Shown piece by piece: positions 51,957 through 61,313 of a stretch of 64,000 nucleotides of DNA (position 1 is its first letter; every line of letters starts with the position of its first letter). The stretch is from NCBI RefSeq assembly GCF_003143755.1, contig NZ_QFRI01000001.1, positions 1,076,051-1,140,050 on the forward strand, written 5' to 3'. This stretch comes from Algibacter marinivivus. GTDB taxonomy: Bacteria; Bacteroidota; Bacteroidia; Flavobacteriales; Flavobacteriaceae. A model generated the notes under the pieces. It saw nothing but the letters and a program-made list of their open reading frames with translations, made no database searches and was not told the origin of the DNA. The position numbers were made by a program, and so were the translations under genes.

Positions 51957-52817
51957 TTAATTGAATATATCTTGAGTAGTAAAGACTTCTTTTAGCCTAA
52001 CTCCCTTTTCTGTTTTTTGAACGGTTATAATTTCGTTATGCGCATCATGTTCTAAAAATAAATAGAAATTATTATCCACAGCCATATTTAAGAAACTTTC
52101 TTTTTCATCAAGCGTTAATAGCGGTCTGGTATCATAACCCATAACATAGGGGAGCGGTAAATGCCCTACGGTGGGCAATAAATCTGCCATAAAAGCTATT
52201 GTCTTTCCTTTATAATTAACAAGCGGAATCATTTGTTTATCGGTATGTCCATTAGCAAAAAAAATATCAAAGCCAAGTTCTGAGTTTTTAAGCAAATCAT
52301 TTTTTGGAAGTGATGTAAATTGTAACTGCCCACTTTCTTCCATAGGCATAATATTTTCTTTTAAAAACGAAGCGCGCTCTCTTCTATTGGGTTTTGTAGC
52401 CCATTCCCAGTGGTCTTTATTACTCCAAAAAAGGGCGTTTTTAAAAGCAGGCTCATAACCTGTTTTGTCTTTGTTCCACTGAATACTGCCACCACAATGA
52501 TCAAAATGTAAATGTGTCATGAACACATCGGTAATATCATCACGATGAAACCCGTTTATTTTTAGTGATTTATCTAAGTTAAAATCACCCCAAGGATGAT
52601 AATAACTATAAAATTTATCGGATTGTTTGTTTCCCATACCGTTATCAATTAATATCAAACGGTTTCCGTCTTCAATAAGTAAACAACGCGTTGCGATATC
52701 AATCATGTTATTGGCATCTGCAGGGTTTGTACGATTCCATAATGTTTTTGGAACAACACCAAACATTGCGCCACCATCAAGCTTCAAATTTCCTGCGTTT
52801 ATGGGATATAAGTTCAT
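51957..52817 (-). CDS. Metallo-beta-lactamase-fold hydrolase
   Basis: 286 residues with no signal peptide. Zinc-site motifs are MTHLHFDHCGG (HxHxDH), FFANGHTD (third His), MADLLP (Asp) and FLEHDAH near the C-terminus. This pattern occurs in lactonase/glyoxalase-type MBL proteins, but substrate cannot be assigned. Cytoplasmic. Probably first gene of a two-gene unit with the S8 peptidase; divergent from the antiporter across a 323-bp gap. Confidence 0.9.
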   Translation of the reverse strand: MNLYPINAGNLKLDGGAMFGVVPKTLWNRTNPADANNMIDIATRCLLIEDGNRLILIDNGMGNKQSDKFYSYYHPWGDFNLDKSLKINGFHRDDITDVFMTHLHFDHCGGSIQWNKDKTGYEPAFKNALFWSNKDHWEWATKPNRRERASFLKENIMPMEESGQLQFTSLPKNDLLKNSELGFDIFFANGHTDKQMIPLVNYKGKTIAFMADLLPTVGHLPLPYVMGYDTRPLLTLDEKESFLNMAVDNNFYLFLEHDAHNEIITVQKTEKGVRLKEVFTTQDIFN

Positions 52818-53140
52818 AGGGATGTAAAATTAAGGAATCTATATCAAATCCCTAAAAATGTTAAGAATATATTAAGAAATGACTTGCTTAAACGCTAGCT
52901 AAACGTTATTTACCAAAAAAAACAAGCACGTTTCTGTTTGATTCTAAGTGATAATATGGGATACTTTCAAAAAAAGGTGTCACGGCATTATTAAAAAATT
53001 TAGCAATGCTATCCCATTATCCCCTATATAAATAAAAACGATTAGAAAAATCAACATGATTTTTAATAGGAATATCTTTAAAACCAGCAAAAACCGAACG
53101 TTTTACTTAAATTAGTGCTTTTAAAAACAAAATCTAAAGA
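52818..53140. other. Divergent intergenic region, MBL hydrolase / antiporter
   Basis: 323 bp, AT-rich. It must hold promoters for both genes, but no exact TAnnTTTG box was found in either direction. One short imperfect inverted repeat (GGCATTATT...AGCAATGCT, about 52983-53012) is visible. No gene or RNA recognised. Confidence 0.4.
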
Positions 53141-55012
53141 ATGTTAGAGCTTGCAGGAATAATTATTTTAGGAATACTGGCCCAATGGGTTGCTTGGAAA
53201 TTTAAAATACCAGCTATTTTGCCATTAATTTTAATAGGTTTGTTGGTAGGACCAATTGCGGCTCAATTTTTAAGTGAAGACGGAACAAAATGGATAGAAC
53301 CAATTTGGAATGGTGAAAAAGGGTTATTTCCAGGAGATGCATTATACTACTTTGTATCACTAGCAATTAGTATTATTCTTTTTGAAGGTGGGTTAACCTT
53401 AAAACGATCCGAAATTAAAAATGTAGGACCAGTAATTACAAAACTGATTACTTTGGGCTCTGCTGTTACTTTTTTTGGAGCAGGTATTGTTGCTCATTTT
53501 ATTTTTAATTTAAGTTGGGATTTATCATTCTTATTTTCAGGTTTAATTATTGTGACTGGACCAACGGTAATTACGCCGATTTTAAGGAATATTCCACTTA
53601 AGAAAGACATATCTACAGTTTTAAAATGGGAAGGTATTTTAATCGATCCCATAGGAGCTTTAGTAGCCGTTTTAGTTTTTGAATTTATAAGTGTTGGTGG
53701 AGATAGTGGTTTTACAAAAACAGCTTTAATTGAGTTTGGTAAAATTGTATTGTTTGGTACAACTTTCGGGTTCACATTTGCACATGCTTTAGCCTTTATT
53801 ATTAATAAAAAATTGGTTCCTCATTATTTATTGAATGTGGTATCACTATCAACAGTGCTATTGGTTTTTGTCGAATCTGAAATATTTGCACACGAATCAG
53901 GTTTATTAGCTGTAGTTGTTATGGGTATGGTTTTAGGGAATAGCAAACTAGATAACCTTAAGGAATTGCTTTATTTTAAAGAATCTTTAAGTGTGCTTTT
54001 AATTTCTATTTTATTTATTCTTTTAGCCGCAAATATTAATATTGAAGACTTAGAATTACTTTATACATGGAAAACAGCAACACTTTTCGCTATAGTTGTA
54101 TTTGTAATTAGGCCATTAGCGGTTTTTCTGAGTACAAGGGGTTCTAAACTGAATCTCAACGAAAAGCTTTTTATAAGCTGGGTTGGTCCTCGAGGAATTG
54201 TAGCTGCAGGTATCGCATCACTTTTTGGGAGTAAACTTTTAAAACAAGGTGTTGAAGGAGCTGAGTATATAACCCCATTAGTTTTTATGATAGTTCTAGG
54301 AACTGTTCTTTTAAACGCAACAACTGCACGATTTTTTGCAAAAATAGTTGGTGTTTTCCTAAAGAAATCTGAAGGTATTTTAATTGTAGGTGCATCAAAA
54401 GTTTCAAGGTTATTAGGCCATTATCTTTTAACAAACGGAAGACATGTAGTGCTTATTGATAGCAACGAACGTAACATTGAAAAAGCAAAAGAATTAGGAC
54501 TGGAAGCTATAAGCACAAATATTTACTCAGATACGTTAATGGATAATATAGAACTTAGTGATGTAGGTTATATTATGGCATTAACAGGTAATCCAGATAT
54601 TAATAAATATGCGATTAATAAATTTAGCAAGCAATTTGGGGAAAATGGCGCATATAGGTTAGTCACCACCAAAGAAATGTTAGACGACACCAATAACCCA
54701 AAAGAAGGTTTATTTTCCCATAAAGATGATTATAGTACGCTTTTAGAATTAACAAGAGAATATCCGTCAATTCAAGAGGTTGATTTGGAAGACAAGACAC
54801 ATTATGACGAGCTAATTAAAATTTCTAACAATGACCCTGATATTATTCCATTATTTGTGAAGGATAACGAAGGTGAATTTCACATTATTTCTTCTTATAA
54901 TTTAGAGTTTGAAAACATAGAAGCGGGCTATCAATTGGTTTATTTAGGAAAACCTTTTGATGTTGAAGAAGTGCCAACCGCGGAAGTAGTGAATACATCA
55001 AAAGACGATTAA
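53141..55012 (+). CDS. CPA1-type Na+(K+)/H+ antiporter with C-terminal TrkA/RCK domains
   Basis: 623 residues. About 12 TM helices (1-410) contain the ion-site region GPTVITPILRNIPL and FISWVGPRGIVAAGIASLF. A Rossmann-like TrkA-N domain (about 418-520, ILIVGASKVSRLLGHYLL binds NAD(H)) and a short C-terminal TrkA-C-like segment (to about 610) follow. Members exchange Na+ or K+ for H+ at the inner membrane in pH and salt homeostasis, which suits a marine life style. It is the only plus-strand gene between 43 and 64 kb, with no clear terminator after it. Confidence 0.93.
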   Translation: MLELAGIIILGILAQWVAWKFKIPAILPLILIGLLVGPIAAQFLSEDGTKWIEPIWNGEKGLFPGDALYYFVSLAISIILFEGGLTLKRSEIKNVGPVITKLITLGSAVTFFGAGIVAHFIFNLSWDLSFLFSGLIIVTGPTVITPILRNIPLKKDISTVLKWEGILIDPIGALVAVLVFEFISVGGDSGFTKTALIEFGKIVLFGTTFGFTFAHALAFIINKKLVPHYLLNVVSLSTVLLVFVESEIFAHESGLLAVVVMGMVLGNSKLDNLKELLYFKESLSVLLISILFILLAANINIEDLELLYTWKTATLFAIVVFVIRPLAVFLSTRGSKLNLNEKLFISWVGPRGIVAAGIASLFGSKLLKQGVEGAEYITPLVFMIVLGTVLLNATTARFFAKIVGVFLKKSEGILIVGASKVSRLLGHYLLTNGRHVVLIDSNERNIEKAKELGLEAISTNIYSDTLMDNIELSDVGYIMALTGNPDINKYAINKFSKQFGENGAYRLVTTKEMLDDTNNPKEGLFSHKDDYSTLLELTREYPSIQEVDLEDKTHYDELIKISNNDPDIIPLFVKDNEGEFHIISSYNLEFENIEAGYQLVYLGKPFDVEEVPTAEVVNTSKDD

Positions 55013-55080
55013 AGATTTTTTTTCGCTCTTGTAACTCAAATTCTGTTATTGGTTCAAGCCAAAAATAGAGCAATTATTTT

Positions 55081-55539
55081 TTATTCCTTTTTAAGTTTTT
55101 CTATAAGCTGTTCCACATGATTTTTTATAACATCACGAGCAATATTGTAATCTTTACTTATTGATGGAGTGCCATTCCATTCAATCATTTCATCAGCAGA
55201 GGCTGAAGGCACTGAACAATCAAATGTTATAACCTTATTTGCTTTTTCTATATCATTCATGGTAACTTTTTCAGGTTTCCAATTTTTAGTGTCAAATCCA
55301 TCAATTGCTAGTCCATTGACTGTTTCTTGAGTTAAAGAACTGTCGGGTTCAGTGCCCCTAAAAACGGCGTGATAGTTTAAATTATGTTCCTTTGCCAACT
55401 TATTAAAATAAGCTGTTGCAATTGGACTTCTTGCTGCCCCATGCGTACAAACAAATACTATCTCTTTAGATTTACTGTTTGTTTCACAAGCAAAAATTGT
55501 ATAAATGACTAAAATTGATAAGATGATGTTTTTTATCAT
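55081..55539 (-). CDS. Low-molecular-weight phosphatase/arsenate-reductase-like lipoprotein
   Basis: 152 residues. An N-terminal signal ends IFAC (lipobox, Cys18). The fold of LMW protein tyrosine phosphatase/ArsC is indicated by IVFVCTHGAARSPIA (CX5R P-loop: Cys31, Arg37, Ser38) and KVITFDCSVPSA, while the typical DP general-acid loop near residue 125 is not clear (SISKDYNIARD). Being exported is odd, because these enzymes are normally cytoplasmic and depend on a reduced thiol. The substrate could be a phosphorylated periplasmic molecule, or the protein may only bind anions. It starts 44 bp after the DUF6090-like gene. Confidence 0.8.
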   Translation of the reverse strand: MIKNIILSILVIYTIFACETNSKSKEIVFVCTHGAARSPIATAYFNKLAKEHNLNYHAVFRGTEPDSSLTQETVNGLAIDGFDTKNWKPEKVTMNDIEKANKVITFDCSVPSASADEMIEWNGTPSISKDYNIARDVIKNHVEQLIEKLKKE

Positions 55540-55560
55540 AATTTTTTTCCAGAGTGATGT

Positions 55561-55572
55561 ACAACGTGTTGT
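55561..55572. repeat. Short ACAACGTGTTGT palindrome
   Basis: A perfect 12-bp palindrome in the gap between the phosphatase-like and DUF6090-like genes. Its arms (ACAAC/GTTGT) match the ends of the larger palindrome at 56334-56397 on the other side of the DUF6090-like gene. Confidence 0.5.
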
Positions 55573-55583
55573 TTAAGCTTTCG

Positions 55584-56309
55584 TTATTTTTTTATTTCCA
55601 TTTCAATTAACTCAAGAATATGGTTCATTGACTTTTTTAATTTACGCTCTTCTATTAATCCGTCATTCCTAACCTCGTCAAAAAGAACAGCCAATAACCT
55701 GAAATCTGGGTTATCATAAAGACGTTTAAATTCAATTCTTTCTATTTTTCCATCTACGACAACATGTGCATCATATATAAATTTAGTTATTAGCTCATCT
55801 CTCCATTTTTCTATTTTCATTGTATCTTCCAAAGCATCTATTATAATGTCTTCGAGAGAAGCTAATAGGTATTTAAGTTCTTTATTGGAAAGATTATTGA
55901 TTTGACCAGATGATATCATTGATTTTAATATTCCTTTGTTTGGGTCATAAGTCCAATTCATATTCATTTTATAGTACATGTCAACGAATGAACTTTCTGG
56001 CATTGAATTAAATGCGTCTCTATCTTTAAAAAGACTCTTAAATTCTTGTGCTACAGCATATGATTTTTCATGTTCATTAATTGCAGTTGAAAGTACATCA
56101 ATGTTGTTTTTCACTTCTACTCGAAGGTCTTTGAGTAAATTTTGTTCTTCAGATTTTAGTTTTCTGTTTGTATTCCAATTATTAATTGATAATGCTATTA
56201 AAATACCAATAATTACCAAAATTATTTCACCAATAGCATATTTTAAATACTTCCCGGTTTTGTTTTCCATAAGTAAGTTTTGTCGAATTTTTCTAAAGAA
56301 TTTTATCAT
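55584..56309 (-). CDS. DUF6090-like single-span membrane protein
   Basis: 241 residues. The N-terminus IKFFRKIRQNLLMENKTGKYLKYAIGEIILVIIGILIALSINNW has the run typical of the DUF6090 family: a short basic cytoplasmic head, one TM helix (about 26-46) and a mainly helical periplasmic domain (about 50-241) beginning with a coiled coil. The function of the family is unknown; multiple copies per genome are usual in Flavobacteriia. It is flanked on both sides by ACAAC/GTTGT palindromic sequences, which may mark an inserted module. Confidence 0.85.
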   Translation of the reverse strand: MIKFFRKIRQNLLMENKTGKYLKYAIGEIILVIIGILIALSINNWNTNRKLKSEEQNLLKDLRVEVKNNIDVLSTAINEHEKSYAVAQEFKSLFKDRDAFNSMPESSFVDMYYKMNMNWTYDPNKGILKSMISSGQINNLSNKELKYLLASLEDIIIDALEDTMKIEKWRDELITKFIYDAHVVVDGKIERIEFKRLYDNPDFRLLAVLFDEVRNDGLIEERKLKKSMNHILELIEMEIKK

Positions 56310-56333
56310 TGGTTAGTGGTTTCTAATAATGAA

Positions 56334-56397
56334 GCACAACGTCCACTTTATATGGCGTAGTGATACGCGCCTCATTCGTTAAACACTTTGTTGTGTG
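56334..56397. repeat. Imperfect palindrome with GGCGTA-GTGA-TACGCGCC centre
   Basis: Outer arms CACAAC (56335-56340) and GTTGTG (56390-56395) enclose a central hairpin, GGCGTA (56354-56359), GTGA loop, TACGCGCC with one bulged G. Size and layout recall integron attC or REP-like elements, but a true attC core was not matched. Confidence 0.55.
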
Positions 56398-56565
56398 TAG
56401 TTTAGTTCTCGTAGACTCGTTTAAATATACATAAAATCTGCGAGGTGTAACAAACAGTGGGCGTTGGTAAGTAATTAGTAAAAGGGAGCGTTTGCAAAAA
56501 GCGGTTTTACTTACCAATTTATTATATAAGACTTTATTTATGGTTTTGTTCCATTTTGGAATGAT

Positions 56566-56590
56566 AAGGGGAGTTCTTATTCCCCTTTTT
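56566..56590 (+). terminator. Orphan plus-strand terminator-like hairpin
   Basis: A 7-bp stem AAGGGGA (56566-56572) with TCCCCTT (56581-56587), 8-nt loop, followed by TTT. No plus-strand gene ends here, so it may end a non-coding transcript from the structured region. Confidence 0.5.
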
Positions 56591-56609
56591 GTGATTTTGA
56601 TAATAGCCA

Positions 56610-56644
56610 AAAAAAGCCTCACTTTTTAAAAGTGAGGCTTTTTT
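56610..56644 (-). terminator. Bidirectional intrinsic terminator after the GH31 gene
   Basis: A perfect 17-bp arm palindrome (56610-56626 with 56628-56644) with GCCTCAC core and A/T tails on both sides, 22 bp past the GH31 stop. Confidence 0.92.
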
Positions 56645-56666
56645 CAAATTTGAAAAAATGTGTTTT

Positions 56667-59069
56667 TTAACCTATAATATGTAACTCGTTAAACTCTTTA
56701 GTTAATACCAATGTATTATCTCCATTTATTTTTAAATCTTTTAATGGAATTTCAACATTGTCTACCTCAACTTTAGATATTTTAAACGGTAAACCATGTA
56801 AATTCAGTTTAAAGGTTTTATATGTGGTTATAAACTTACCAGTTTTGTGTTGCTGGATAATAAGTTCTTTCTTTTTACCAGATAACTTAAAGTTTCTTAA
56901 GCTATATCTACCTTTAATATAATCATAACCATCTGTAGCATCTTCATAAACTTCTGAGTTTTCTTTCCCTTCTTTATAATATACATCAAGTAATAACTCA
57001 TCAATAGTTTTTTCTCCTACATATTGCTGAATAGGATATTTAGGTATAATAGACCCTTCTTTTACAAAAATTGGCATGCTATCTAAATCGGCATCAACCC
57101 ATTGTTCTGTACCGCCTTCAATTAACTCATCATTCCAGAAGTTGTACCATTTACCAATTGGAAAGTACATGCGTCTTCCGTTTTGGTTTGGTCCTGTTAT
57201 TGGACAAGCCAATATTTTTTCTCCAAAAACAAACTCATCATTTCTATAATGCGTTTGTGGGTCTGCTTGATCATAAAGTACTAGAGACTTTAAAATTGGT
57301 ACGCCATCTTCTGCATATCTCCAAAATGCTGTATATAAATAAGGAAGTAACTGGTATCTTATTTCAATAAACTTTCTTACTACATCTGTAATTGTTTTTC
57401 CAAATGCCCAAGGCTCTTGATCTCCGTGGTCTCCAGAAGAGTGTGTTCTACAGAATGGGTGAAAAATTCCTAGTTGAATCCAACGTGCATATAATTCGCC
57501 ATTTGGCTGTTCAGCAAAACCTCCAATATCAGAACCTATGAATGAGAATCCAGACATACACATGCGTTGTGCTTGTAAGTTTGCAATGGTTAAATGATCC
57601 CAAGTTGCAATATTATCTCCTGTCCAACTAGATGTATAACGTTGGGTCCCAGAATATGCTGCTCTTGTTATAACGAACGGTCTTTTTGGGTAAGAGAATT
57701 TTTTTAACCCTTGGTATGTTGCACGTGCCATTTGCATACCGTAAACGTTATGTGCTTTTCTATGGCTACAACGGTTTCCGTCATAATCATGTCTTACATC
57801 ATTAGGGAAGGTTTTTCCTGGAACGTCCATTACTGCCGGCTCGTTCATATCATTCCAAACACCTTTAACGCCTATATCTTCAACTAATTCTTGAAATAAA
57901 TTAGACCACCATTCTCTTACCTCTGGGTTAGTAAAGTCTGGAAAATAACATTCCCCAGGCCATACTTTACCTTTCATATACGGGCCATCAGCACGTTTAC
58001 AGAAGTAATCTTTTTCAAGACCTTCTCTAAATACCGAATAATCCATGTCTATTTTAATTCCAGGGTCAATAATTACAATGGTTTTAAACCCATCATCTGC
58101 TAATTCCTTAACCATACGTTTTGGGTCTGGAAAATATTCTTTACTCCAAGTAAAACATCTAAACCCTTCCATGTAATCAATATCTAAATAAATAGCATCA
58201 CAAGGAATTTCTAATTCTCTAAACTTAGCCGTAATCTCTTTTACATTAGATTCTGGATAATAACTCCATTTACATTGGTGGTACCCTAAAGTCCAAAGCG
58301 CAGGCATTTCATGAGGTTTGCCTGTTAAATCTGTATAGTTTACAACAACATCAGACATTTCGGGGCCATAAATGAAATAATAATTCATTTCACCACCTTG
58401 TGCCCAAAAACTTGTTATGTTTCTGCGTTCATGACAAAAATCAAAATAGGATCTAAATGTATTGTCAAAAAATATCCCGTAAGATTTTTTGTTATGTAAA
58501 CCCGTGTAAAATGGAATGGTTTTATAAATAGGATCTGTATCTCTACCGTAAGCATAAGAATCAGTTACCCAGTTTTCAAAACGCTTTCCTTTTAAGTTAA
58601 TATCAACAGGCTTGTCACCTAAACCATAATAGCTTTCTCCTGGTTGAGCTGTTTTAGACATTTTTACAACATCTCCACCATGCTCATAACTTTCTTCCCA
58701 GTGAAAACCAAGTTCGTCCTCACAAATCAAAGATTTATCTTTTGCATCATAAATAGATGTTCTTAAGTCTAATTTTGAAATGTGGCAAATTAATTTTGCT
58801 GTGGTAATTATATAATTATCATCATTTTCAGTAACCTCAAGGTGATTATAGCCTCTACTTGCATATTTAGTAATAGCATAAGAAAAATCATTTTCAAAAA
58901 TGCCAGTTGTTGTAAACCTAAAGCGGAGTATACTATCTCTTCGAACAGTAACCTGTAAAACAACACCATTTTCAGAGGTGAAGGAGAGTACGTTTAGGTT
59001 CTTTTCGTATTTAATTATTTTAGAAGGGAATAAGTTCCCTTTATATTCTAATTCAGTATTTAATATCAT
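56667..59069 (-). CDS. GH31 alpha-glucosidase, predicted cytoplasmic
   Basis: 800 residues with no signal peptide. An N-terminal galactose-mutarotase-like beta-sandwich (about 1-235) precedes the GH31 barrel (about 240-590), with nucleophile motif GVWNDMNEPAV, SFIGSDIGGF and RTHSSGDHGDQEPW, then C-terminal beta domains (about 600-800). It hydrolyses terminal alpha-1,4 or related alpha-glucosidic bonds, probably in turnover of glycogen or maltodextrin given the glg genes upstream. It is separated from glgB by 333 bp and ends at a strong terminator. A one-mismatch -7 box (TACTTTCG, 59104-59097) lies near its start. Confidence 0.94.
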   Translation of the reverse strand: MILNTELEYKGNLFPSKIIKYEKNLNVLSFTSENGVVLQVTVRRDSILRFRFTTTGIFENDFSYAITKYASRGYNHLEVTENDDNYIITTAKLICHISKLDLRTSIYDAKDKSLICEDELGFHWEESYEHGGDVVKMSKTAQPGESYYGLGDKPVDINLKGKRFENWVTDSYAYGRDTDPIYKTIPFYTGLHNKKSYGIFFDNTFRSYFDFCHERRNITSFWAQGGEMNYYFIYGPEMSDVVVNYTDLTGKPHEMPALWTLGYHQCKWSYYPESNVKEITAKFRELEIPCDAIYLDIDYMEGFRCFTWSKEYFPDPKRMVKELADDGFKTIVIIDPGIKIDMDYSVFREGLEKDYFCKRADGPYMKGKVWPGECYFPDFTNPEVREWWSNLFQELVEDIGVKGVWNDMNEPAVMDVPGKTFPNDVRHDYDGNRCSHRKAHNVYGMQMARATYQGLKKFSYPKRPFVITRAAYSGTQRYTSSWTGDNIATWDHLTIANLQAQRMCMSGFSFIGSDIGGFAEQPNGELYARWIQLGIFHPFCRTHSSGDHGDQEPWAFGKTITDVVRKFIEIRYQLLPYLYTAFWRYAEDGVPILKSLVLYDQADPQTHYRNDEFVFGEKILACPITGPNQNGRRMYFPIGKWYNFWNDELIEGGTEQWVDADLDSMPIFVKEGSIIPKYPIQQYVGEKTIDELLLDVYYKEGKENSEVYEDATDGYDYIKGRYSLRNFKLSGKKKELIIQQHKTGKFITTYKTFKLNLHGLPFKISKVEVDNVEIPLKDLKINGDNTLVLTKEFNELHIIG

Positions 59070-59402
59070 AAAAAAATATGTATCAATATTAATTGACGAA
59101 AGTACTAAATTTCAGAGACCCTGTATGCTACTTTTTATTAAAAAATAAAGAGAAATTTTGCAAAAAATCTAATTTATTAGCCAATAAAATATTGATAGTT
59201 TAATGCTATGCTAATCAACAGTTTTTTAATACTTTAATCGAATTTGGTTTTAATAGGTTTTGTGTAAAATGCTAAAAACAAATGGATTTATATAGAGATG
59301 ATATCAAACCTTTTTGGGCATAAAAAACACGATTTAGAACCTGTCAAATATTAATTATAATGACAATTTTAAATGGTGTGATTGTTTTAAATCTTTAGAA
59401 AC
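59070..59402. other. Intergenic region between glgB and the GH31 gene
   Basis: 333 bp, AT-rich. A possible GH31 -7 element with one mismatch (59097-59104) is the only signal noticed; no terminator for the glg operon was recognised, so GH31 may be reached by read-through. Confidence 0.4.
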
Positions 59403-61310
59403 TTATTTAAATTTAAAAATAGTAACCGCTAAAGGAGGTAAAGTAATTTCTGCTGAAAAATCTTTTCCGTTCCAAGGCACTTTTTTAATTGTTGTTTCTT
59501 TTTTGTTTGCAATACCACTACCTCCAAATTCTTTAGCATCACTGTTGAAAATTTCAACTAATTTACCTTTTGCAGTAATGCCTATTCTATATTTCTTTCT
59601 AACGGTTGGTGTTAAATTACAAACCACAACTACATTTTCTTCATCTTTATAACCCTTTCTGATGTATGACATTACGCAGTTTTCATGATCGTCATGACTT
59701 ATCCATTCAAACCCTTCACCACTAAATCCTTTTTCGTAAAGAGCAGGTGTGTTTTTATAGATGGCGTTAAGAGATTTATAGTAATTTTGCATGTCTTGAT
59801 GTGGTTTGAAGTCTAACAGATTCCAATCTAAACTTTCTTGGAAATTCCACTCATTATATTGTCCAAACTCACCACCCATAAATAAGAGTTTAGTTCCTGG
59901 ATGTGTAAACATGTAGCCGTATAATAAACGTAGATTAGCAAAACGCTGCCATTCATCACCAGGCATTCTTCCTAGGATAGAATTTTTACCATAAACCACT
60001 TCGTCATGAGATAATGGTAGCATAAAGTTTTCGGTAAATGCGTAGGCTAAACTAAATGTAATATCGTTATGATGATATTTTCTATAAACAGGGTCTTTAG
60101 CGAAATATTCTAAAGTATCATGCATCCAACCCATCATCCATTTCATTCCAAACCCTAACCCCCCAACAAACGTTGGCTTAGACACCATAGGAAATGCTGT
60201 AGACTCTTCAGCAATAGTTTGTACATCTGGAAAAGATGCATAAATTTCTTCGTTTAACTCTTTTAAGAAACTGATTACTGCTAAGTTTTCTCTACCACCG
60301 TAGATATTTGGTTCCCATTCACCATCTTCTCTTGAATAATCTAAAAATAACATAGAGGCAACGGCATCAACACGTAAACCATCTGCATGATATTGATCCA
60401 TCCAGAATGCTGCATTACTTATTAAAAACGAGCGCACTTCGTTACGTTCGTAATTAAAAATTAAGCTTTTCCAATCTTGATGATAACCTTTTCTTTTATC
60501 AGGATGCTCATATAAATGTGATCCGTCAAAAAAACCTAGTCCGTGAGCATCTTCAGGGAAATGAGATGGTACCCAATCTAAAATAATTCCAATTCCTGCT
60601 TGATGTAACTTATCGACTAAATATTTAAATTCTTCTGGATAACCAAAACGAGATGTAGGTGCAAAATATCCAGTAACTTGATACCCCCAAGATGGATCAT
60701 AAGGAAACTCCATAATTGGCATCAATTCAACATGTGTGAAATTCATGTCGCTTACATAATTTACTAAATCATCGGCTAACTCAAAGTAAGACATAAAACG
60801 GTTTTCTTCAATATTCTTTTTCCAAGACCCTAAATGTACTTCGTAAACAGAATAAGGTGCGTCAATAGCATTATGCTTTTTACGCGTTTTCATCCACGCT
60901 TTATCTTTCCATTTATAATCATCATCCCAAACGATAGAGGCCGTTTTTGGATTATGCTCATAACGTCTTGCATATGGATCAGCTTTTTCTGTTTTTATAT
61001 CACTATTGTTACTTTGAATTTTATATTTATAAGTTGTGCCCTTACCCACAAGAGGAATAAAACCTTCCCAAATACCACTTGAATCCCAACGCACATTTAA
61101 TTGATGCTCGCCTTCCATCCAATAATTAAAATCGCCTATTACAGAAACTTGTTTAGCTGTAGGCGCCCAAACAGCAAAATATACACCATCAATTCCATCA
61201 ACTGTAACTATATGTGAACCGAACTTTTCGTAAAGCCTAAAATGTTTTCCTGCTTTAAAAAGATTGATGTCAAATTCGGTAAAAAGACTATAAGGTTTTA
61301 CGTTTGCCAT
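59403..61310 (-). CDS. glgB: 1,4-alpha-glucan branching enzyme
   Basis: 635 residues: CBM48 (about 28-125, YFAVWAPTAKQVSVIGDFN), GH13 barrel (about 150-530) with DGLRVDAVAS (D315 nucleophile), IAEESTAFP (E368 acid/base) and LPLSHDEVVYGK, then a C-terminal beta domain. It moves alpha-1,4 chains to alpha-1,6 branch points in glycogen. It starts 3 bp after glgC. It lacks the extra N-terminal domain of the long (about 730-residue) enteric enzymes, which is usual in this phylum. Confidence 0.97.
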   Translation of the reverse strand: MANVKPYSLFTEFDINLFKAGKHFRLYEKFGSHIVTVDGIDGVYFAVWAPTAKQVSVIGDFNYWMEGEHQLNVRWDSSGIWEGFIPLVGKGTTYKYKIQSNNSDIKTEKADPYARRYEHNPKTASIVWDDDYKWKDKAWMKTRKKHNAIDAPYSVYEVHLGSWKKNIEENRFMSYFELADDLVNYVSDMNFTHVELMPIMEFPYDPSWGYQVTGYFAPTSRFGYPEEFKYLVDKLHQAGIGIILDWVPSHFPEDAHGLGFFDGSHLYEHPDKRKGYHQDWKSLIFNYERNEVRSFLISNAAFWMDQYHADGLRVDAVASMLFLDYSREDGEWEPNIYGGRENLAVISFLKELNEEIYASFPDVQTIAEESTAFPMVSKPTFVGGLGFGMKWMMGWMHDTLEYFAKDPVYRKYHHNDITFSLAYAFTENFMLPLSHDEVVYGKNSILGRMPGDEWQRFANLRLLYGYMFTHPGTKLLFMGGEFGQYNEWNFQESLDWNLLDFKPHQDMQNYYKSLNAIYKNTPALYEKGFSGEGFEWISHDDHENCVMSYIRKGYKDEENVVVVCNLTPTVRKKYRIGITAKGKLVEIFNSDAKEFGGSGIANKKETTIKKVPWNGKDFSAEITLPPLAVTIFKFK

Positions 61311-61313
61311 ATA

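Larger units (their letters stand above)
56310..56666. other. Structured non-coding region upstream of the DUF6090-like gene
   Basis: 357 bp packed with inverted repeats: a 64-bp imperfect palindrome (56334-56397), an 11-bp stem with long loop (56464-56474 with 56507-56517), a plus-strand terminator-like hairpin (56566-56590) and the GH31 terminator (56610-56644). A 99-codon minus-strand frame here has no domain and runs through these structures, so it was rejected. The plus-strand terminator without a plus-strand gene hints at a small RNA. Confidence 0.5.

Noticed and set aside
56334-56397. Integron attC site
   Set aside because: Palindrome shape is similar, but the RYYYAAC/GTTRRRY core boxes do not match and no integrase is in the window.
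56323-56622. 99-codon minus-strand reading frame
   Set aside because: It crosses several inverted repeats and a terminator-like hairpin and shows no domain; composition suits non-coding structured DNA.
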